NCBI GenBank assembly: GCA_030624785.1
Contig: JAUXJK010000086.1
Span: forward strand, 1 to 7,900
Direction: 5' to 3'
DNA from: Actinomycetes bacterium
Lineage (GTDB): Bacteria; Actinomycetota; Thermoleophilia; Gaiellales; Gaiellaceae
DNA: 7,900 bases
The notes below the pieces were generated by a model. The model searched no databases. It was not told where the DNA came from and saw only the letters and a list, made by a program, of their open reading frames with translations. Made by a program: the position numbers and the translations under genes. Below, in pieces: positions 5,859 to 7,900 of this stretch (within the stretch, counting starts at the first letter, position 1; every line of letters begins with the position of its first letter).

Positions 5859-6980
5859 GTGAGAGAGCACGCAGGCAGTTACCTGGCCGTCATCAAGGTT
5901 GTTGGTGTCGGTGGAGGAGGCACGAACGCCGTGAACCGGATGGTTGATGCCGGGCTTCAGGGCGTGGAGTTCATCGCGGTGAACACCGACGCTCAAGCGC
6001 TATTGATGTGTGACGCGGATGTGAAACTCCACATCGGTGCGAAGGCGACACGTGGACTGGGGGCAGGTGCCGATCCTGAGGTTGGCTACCAGGCCGCTAT
6101 GGAGACGCGCGACGAACTCAAGGAGGCGCTCAAGGGCGCTGACATGGTTTTCGTTACCGCGGGTGAGGGTGGCGGAACGGGCACGGGTGCCGCGCCCGTG
6201 ATCGCGAACATCTCGCGTGAACTTGAGGCACTGACGGTCGGTGTTGTCACCAAGCCGTTTGCATTCGAGGGTCAGCGACGTTCGGATCAAGCAGAGCAGG
6301 GTGTTCGAAATCTTCAGGACAACGTCGACACGTTGATCATCATCCCGAACGATCGGTTGCTTTCTGTGGTGCAGAAGCAGACGTCGATCATCGACGCCTT
6401 CCGGATGGCTGATGACATTCTGCGTCAGGGCGTACAGGGGATCACTGACCTGATCACGGTGCCAGGCATGGTCAACCTCGACTTCGCAGATGTGAGGACG
6501 ATCATGCGAGACGCGGGGTCAGCCTTGATGGGTATCGGAACGGCGTCCGGCGAGAATCGAGCAGCTGAGGCAGCTCGCGCAGCCGTATCCTCGCCACTGC
6601 TTGAAGCGTCGGTCGAAGGCGCGACGGGAATCCTGCTCAACATTACGGGTGGCTCGGAGATCGGACTCTTCGAGGTGAATGAGGCTGCTGAGGTAGTCAC
6701 AGGTGCCGCGGACAGGAATGCCAACGTGATCTTCGGCGCGGTTATCGACGAAGCTGTCGGCGACGAGATTCGAGTCACCGTTATCGCGACAGGCTTCGAC
6801 GCTCGCTTCCGACGGGAACGCGCCACACGCGAGCGAGGCGAACGAACCGAGCGGACGGAGCGGTCAACCCCGCGTCCGAGTGGGGCCCGACGTGAACGTG
6901 AGCCGAGTCGTGGCAGCGACAGTTTCGAGATTACAACCGTGGTTCTCGTGGTTCGATCGTTCCTGCGCGTCAAGGAATAA
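5859..6980 (+). CDS. ftsZ: Cell division GTPase FtsZ
   Basis: FtsZ is the tubulin-like GTPase that polymerises at midcell and recruits the divisome. The 373-residue product has the N-terminal GVGGGGTNAVNRM (16-28), the nucleotide loop VNTDAQAL (41-48), the tubulin signature GGGTGTG (104-110), KPFAFEGQRR (132-141), and the T7 loop NLDFADV (206-212) with Asp208 and Asp211, needed for GTP hydrolysis by the neighbouring subunit. The conserved core ends near ATGFD (310-314). A short linker (about 315-352) rich in Arg and Glu follows. The C-terminus keeps SFLR (367-370) of the conserved tail that binds partners such as SepF, but the preceding acidic-hydrophobic-Pro residues are replaced by ITTVVLVVR. 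GTG 5859 was chosen; TTG 5853 would add two residues. It has its own promoter 60 nt upstream. Confidence 0.98.
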   Translation: MREHAGSYLAVIKVVGVGGGGTNAVNRMVDAGLQGVEFIAVNTDAQALLMCDADVKLHIGAKATRGLGAGADPEVGYQAAMETRDELKEALKGADMVFVTAGEGGGTGTGAAPVIANISRELEALTVGVVTKPFAFEGQRRSDQAEQGVRNLQDNVDTLIIIPNDRLLSVVQKQTSIIDAFRMADDILRQGVQGITDLITVPGMVNLDFADVRTIMRDAGSALMGIGTASGENRAAEAARAAVSSPLLEASVEGATGILLNITGGSEIGLFEVNEAAEVVTGAADRNANVIFGAVIDEAVGDEIRVTVIATGFDARFRRERATRERGERTERTERSTPRPSGARREREPSRGSDSFEITTVVLVVRSFLRVKE

Positions 6981-6996
6981 TGCTGAGCGCGTCGGC

Positions 6997-7019
6997 GGCG
7001 CCTGTCACCGAGGTGCGCC
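6997..7019 (+). terminator. Weak hairpin downstream of ftsZ
   Basis: GGCGC (6997-7001) pairs with GCGCC (7015-7019); an alternative small hairpin CAC-CGAG-GTG lies inside. No T-run follows, so it is not a canonical intrinsic terminator. It is the only candidate between ftsZ and gcvT and may be chance. Confidence 0.2.
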
Positions 7020-7033
7020 TCCGTTAGCTCGCG

Positions 7034-7039
7034 TACGAT
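7034..7039 (+). promoter_or_regulatory. Candidate -10 box for leaderless gcvT transcription
   Basis: TACGAT matches four of six TATAAT positions and ends 9 nt before the gcvT GTG, so transcription would begin at or 1-3 nt before the start codon. It is preceded by GCG, as is the ftsZ -10 box. No -35 match is seen at 16-18 nt. No Shine-Dalgarno sequence precedes the GTG, which fits a leaderless mRNA. Confidence 0.35.
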
Positions 7040-7048
7040 TCGCTCGCC

Positions 7049-7900
7049 GTGAGCGAACTTCTTCGTACGCCGCTCTTTGAGCGGCACAGCAGCATCGACG
7101 CTCGGTTTGTCGATTTCGGTGGCTGGCAACTACCTGTTCAGTTCGCCTCGATCGTCGACGAACATCGCGCAGTCCGCAACTCTGCCGGTGTGTTCGACGT
7201 GTCACACATGGGGCGGTTTGACGTCAGGGGGTCTGGTGCGCACGAGTTCCTCCAGAGCCGTTTGAGCAACGACCTTGATCGAATCGGTCAGGGCGAGGCC
7301 CAGTACACGCTTCTTACCAATGGGGCGGGCGGCGTCGTCGATGACCTGATTGCCTATCGCCGCGCTGATGACACGTACCTTCTCGTAGTCAACGCCGCGA
7401 ACCGCGAAGTCGATCTCAGATCGCTTGGCGACATCGTCGTCGACCACAGCGACGAGTCCGGCATGCTTGCGGTTCAAGGACCGGAGGCGCTGAGCCGCCT
7501 CGGGATCGAGATCGAGCGTCTTCACTGGCGTGAGGACGAGGTGCTCGGTGTTCCGTGCCTGATCGCCGGAACCGGATACACCGGCGAGACAGGTTGCGAG
7601 CTGATCTGTGCCTCGGGCGATCTCGTCAATCTTTGGGACGCCATCGTGTCGAGGGGCGTGACACCCTGCGGGCTCGGAGCTCGTGACACACTTCGCCTCG
7701 AGGTCTGCTACCCACTTCACGGGCAAGACATCTCGGATGAGCGTGACCCTTATTCAGCCGGCCTCGGCTGGGCCGTAGCGTCGACCAAGACGTTCACCGG
7801 ATCAGACGCTCTCGCTGCTGCACGTGAGCGAGGGCCACACGAGAAGTTGGTGGCTTTTGTCATGCGCGAGAAGGGCATACCGCGAGCCGGCATGTCGCTC
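7049..7900 (+). CDS. gcvT: Glycine cleavage system T protein (aminomethyltransferase), 5' part
   Basis: GcvT takes the aminomethyl group from lipoylated H protein and passes the one-carbon unit to tetrahydrofolate, releasing ammonia. The frame is open from GTG 7049 to the window edge: 284 codons of an expected 350-370. Family motifs are FGGWQLPVQF (23-32), the AGVFDVSHMG stretch (46-55), the folate-site NGAGGVVDDLIAYR (91-104) with paired Asp98-Asp99, VVNAANRE (113-120), VQGPEA (142-147), AGTGYTGETGCEL (173-185) and GLGARDTLRLEVCYPLHGQD (208-227), continuing to SAGLGWAV (236-243). These favour GcvT over the related YgfZ or sarcosine oxidase folds. GTG 7049 gives the usual short N-terminus before TPLFERH. 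The gene has no clear ribosome site and is metabolically unrelated to the division genes beside it. Confidence 0.95.
   Translation, partial: MSELLRTPLFERHSSIDARFVDFGGWQLPVQFASIVDEHRAVRNSAGVFDVSHMGRFDVRGSGAHEFLQSRLSNDLDRIGQGEAQYTLLTNGAGGVVDDLIAYRRADDTYLLVVNAANREVDLRSLGDIVVDHSDESGMLAVQGPEALSRLGIEIERLHWREDEVLGVPCLIAGTGYTGETGCELICASGDLVNLWDAIVSRGVTPCGLGARDTLRLEVCYPLHGQDISDERDPYSAGLGWAVASTKTFTGSDALAAARERGPHEKLVAFVMREKGIPRAGMSL

Noticed and set aside
6182..6200. Near-palindrome CACGGG...CCCGTG in ftsZ
   Set aside because: It falls in codons of the invariant GGGTGTG-AAP region, so GC-rich codons for conserved residues explain it.
6980..7027. 15-residue open frame starting at an ATG that overlaps the ftsZ TAA, with AAGGA just upstream
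   Set aside because: It is too short to judge and its composition gives no hint of function. A chance TAATG overlap is likely without conservation evidence.
6425..7129. Minus-strand open frame of 234 codons opposite the ftsZ 3' end
   Set aside because: It is antisense to the conserved FtsZ core and linker, has biased Arg/Ser composition and no family resemblance.
7563..7587. Inverted repeat TCGCCGG/CCGGCGA in gcvT
   Set aside because: The stem is 7 bp with an 11-nt loop in GC-rich codons of the conserved GTGYTGE motif; coding constraint and composition suffice.
7202..7726. Minus-strand open frame of 174 codons opposite gcvT
   Set aside because: The + strand frame carries all GcvT motifs, so this is a shadow frame.

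Overview
The window is a stretch of the division and cell wall (dcw) cluster from a GC-rich bacterium (roughly 60% G+C by eye). All recognisable genes lie on the + strand: the 3' end of murD, then ftsW, murG, murC, murB, ftsQ and ftsZ, followed by the 5' three quarters of gcvT, which runs off the right edge. An actinobacterium (Actinomycetota) is the best reading. There is no ftsA between ftsQ and ftsZ and no ddl, GTG and TTG starts are frequent, and ftsZ has its own promoter. The murC-murB-ftsQ-ftsZ order and the style of the FtsZ and MurG sequences point to a deep-branching class such as Thermoleophilia, but that assignment is inference.

Bases 1-4803 are a tightly packed run of five genes: murD-ftsW abut, ftsW-murG overlap by 131 nt, murC begins inside murG, and murC-murB share a 4-nt stop/start overlap. 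They cover D-Glu addition to UDP-MurNAc-L-Ala (MurD), lipid II synthesis from lipid I (MurG), the septal SEDS glycosyltransferase (FtsW), L-Ala addition (MurC) and the reductase that makes UDP-MurNAc (MurB). After a 70-nt gap comes ftsQ, the bitopic POTRA-domain divisome protein.

The 163 nt between the ftsQ stop and the ftsZ start is the main regulatory region. It has a near-consensus SigA-type promoter (TTGACA, 17-nt spacer, TAGTCT). Upstream lies an element made of three tandem TTAGGG-like hexamers flanked by CGTAG/CTACG. A related 10-mer recurs over the promoter's -10 box. FtsZ has an intact GTPase core, a short Arg/Glu-rich linker and an unusual C-terminal peptide. A 68-nt gap then leads to gcvT, the glycine-cleavage T protein, which has no Shine-Dalgarno sequence and may be leaderless.

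No mobile element, CRISPR array, tRNA or rRNA was seen, and the gene content is ordinary. The points worth a second look are details: the overprinted FtsW tail, a perfect 22-bp palindrome inside ftsW, a compact MurC, the repeat architecture upstream of ftsZ, and the divergent FtsZ C-terminus.
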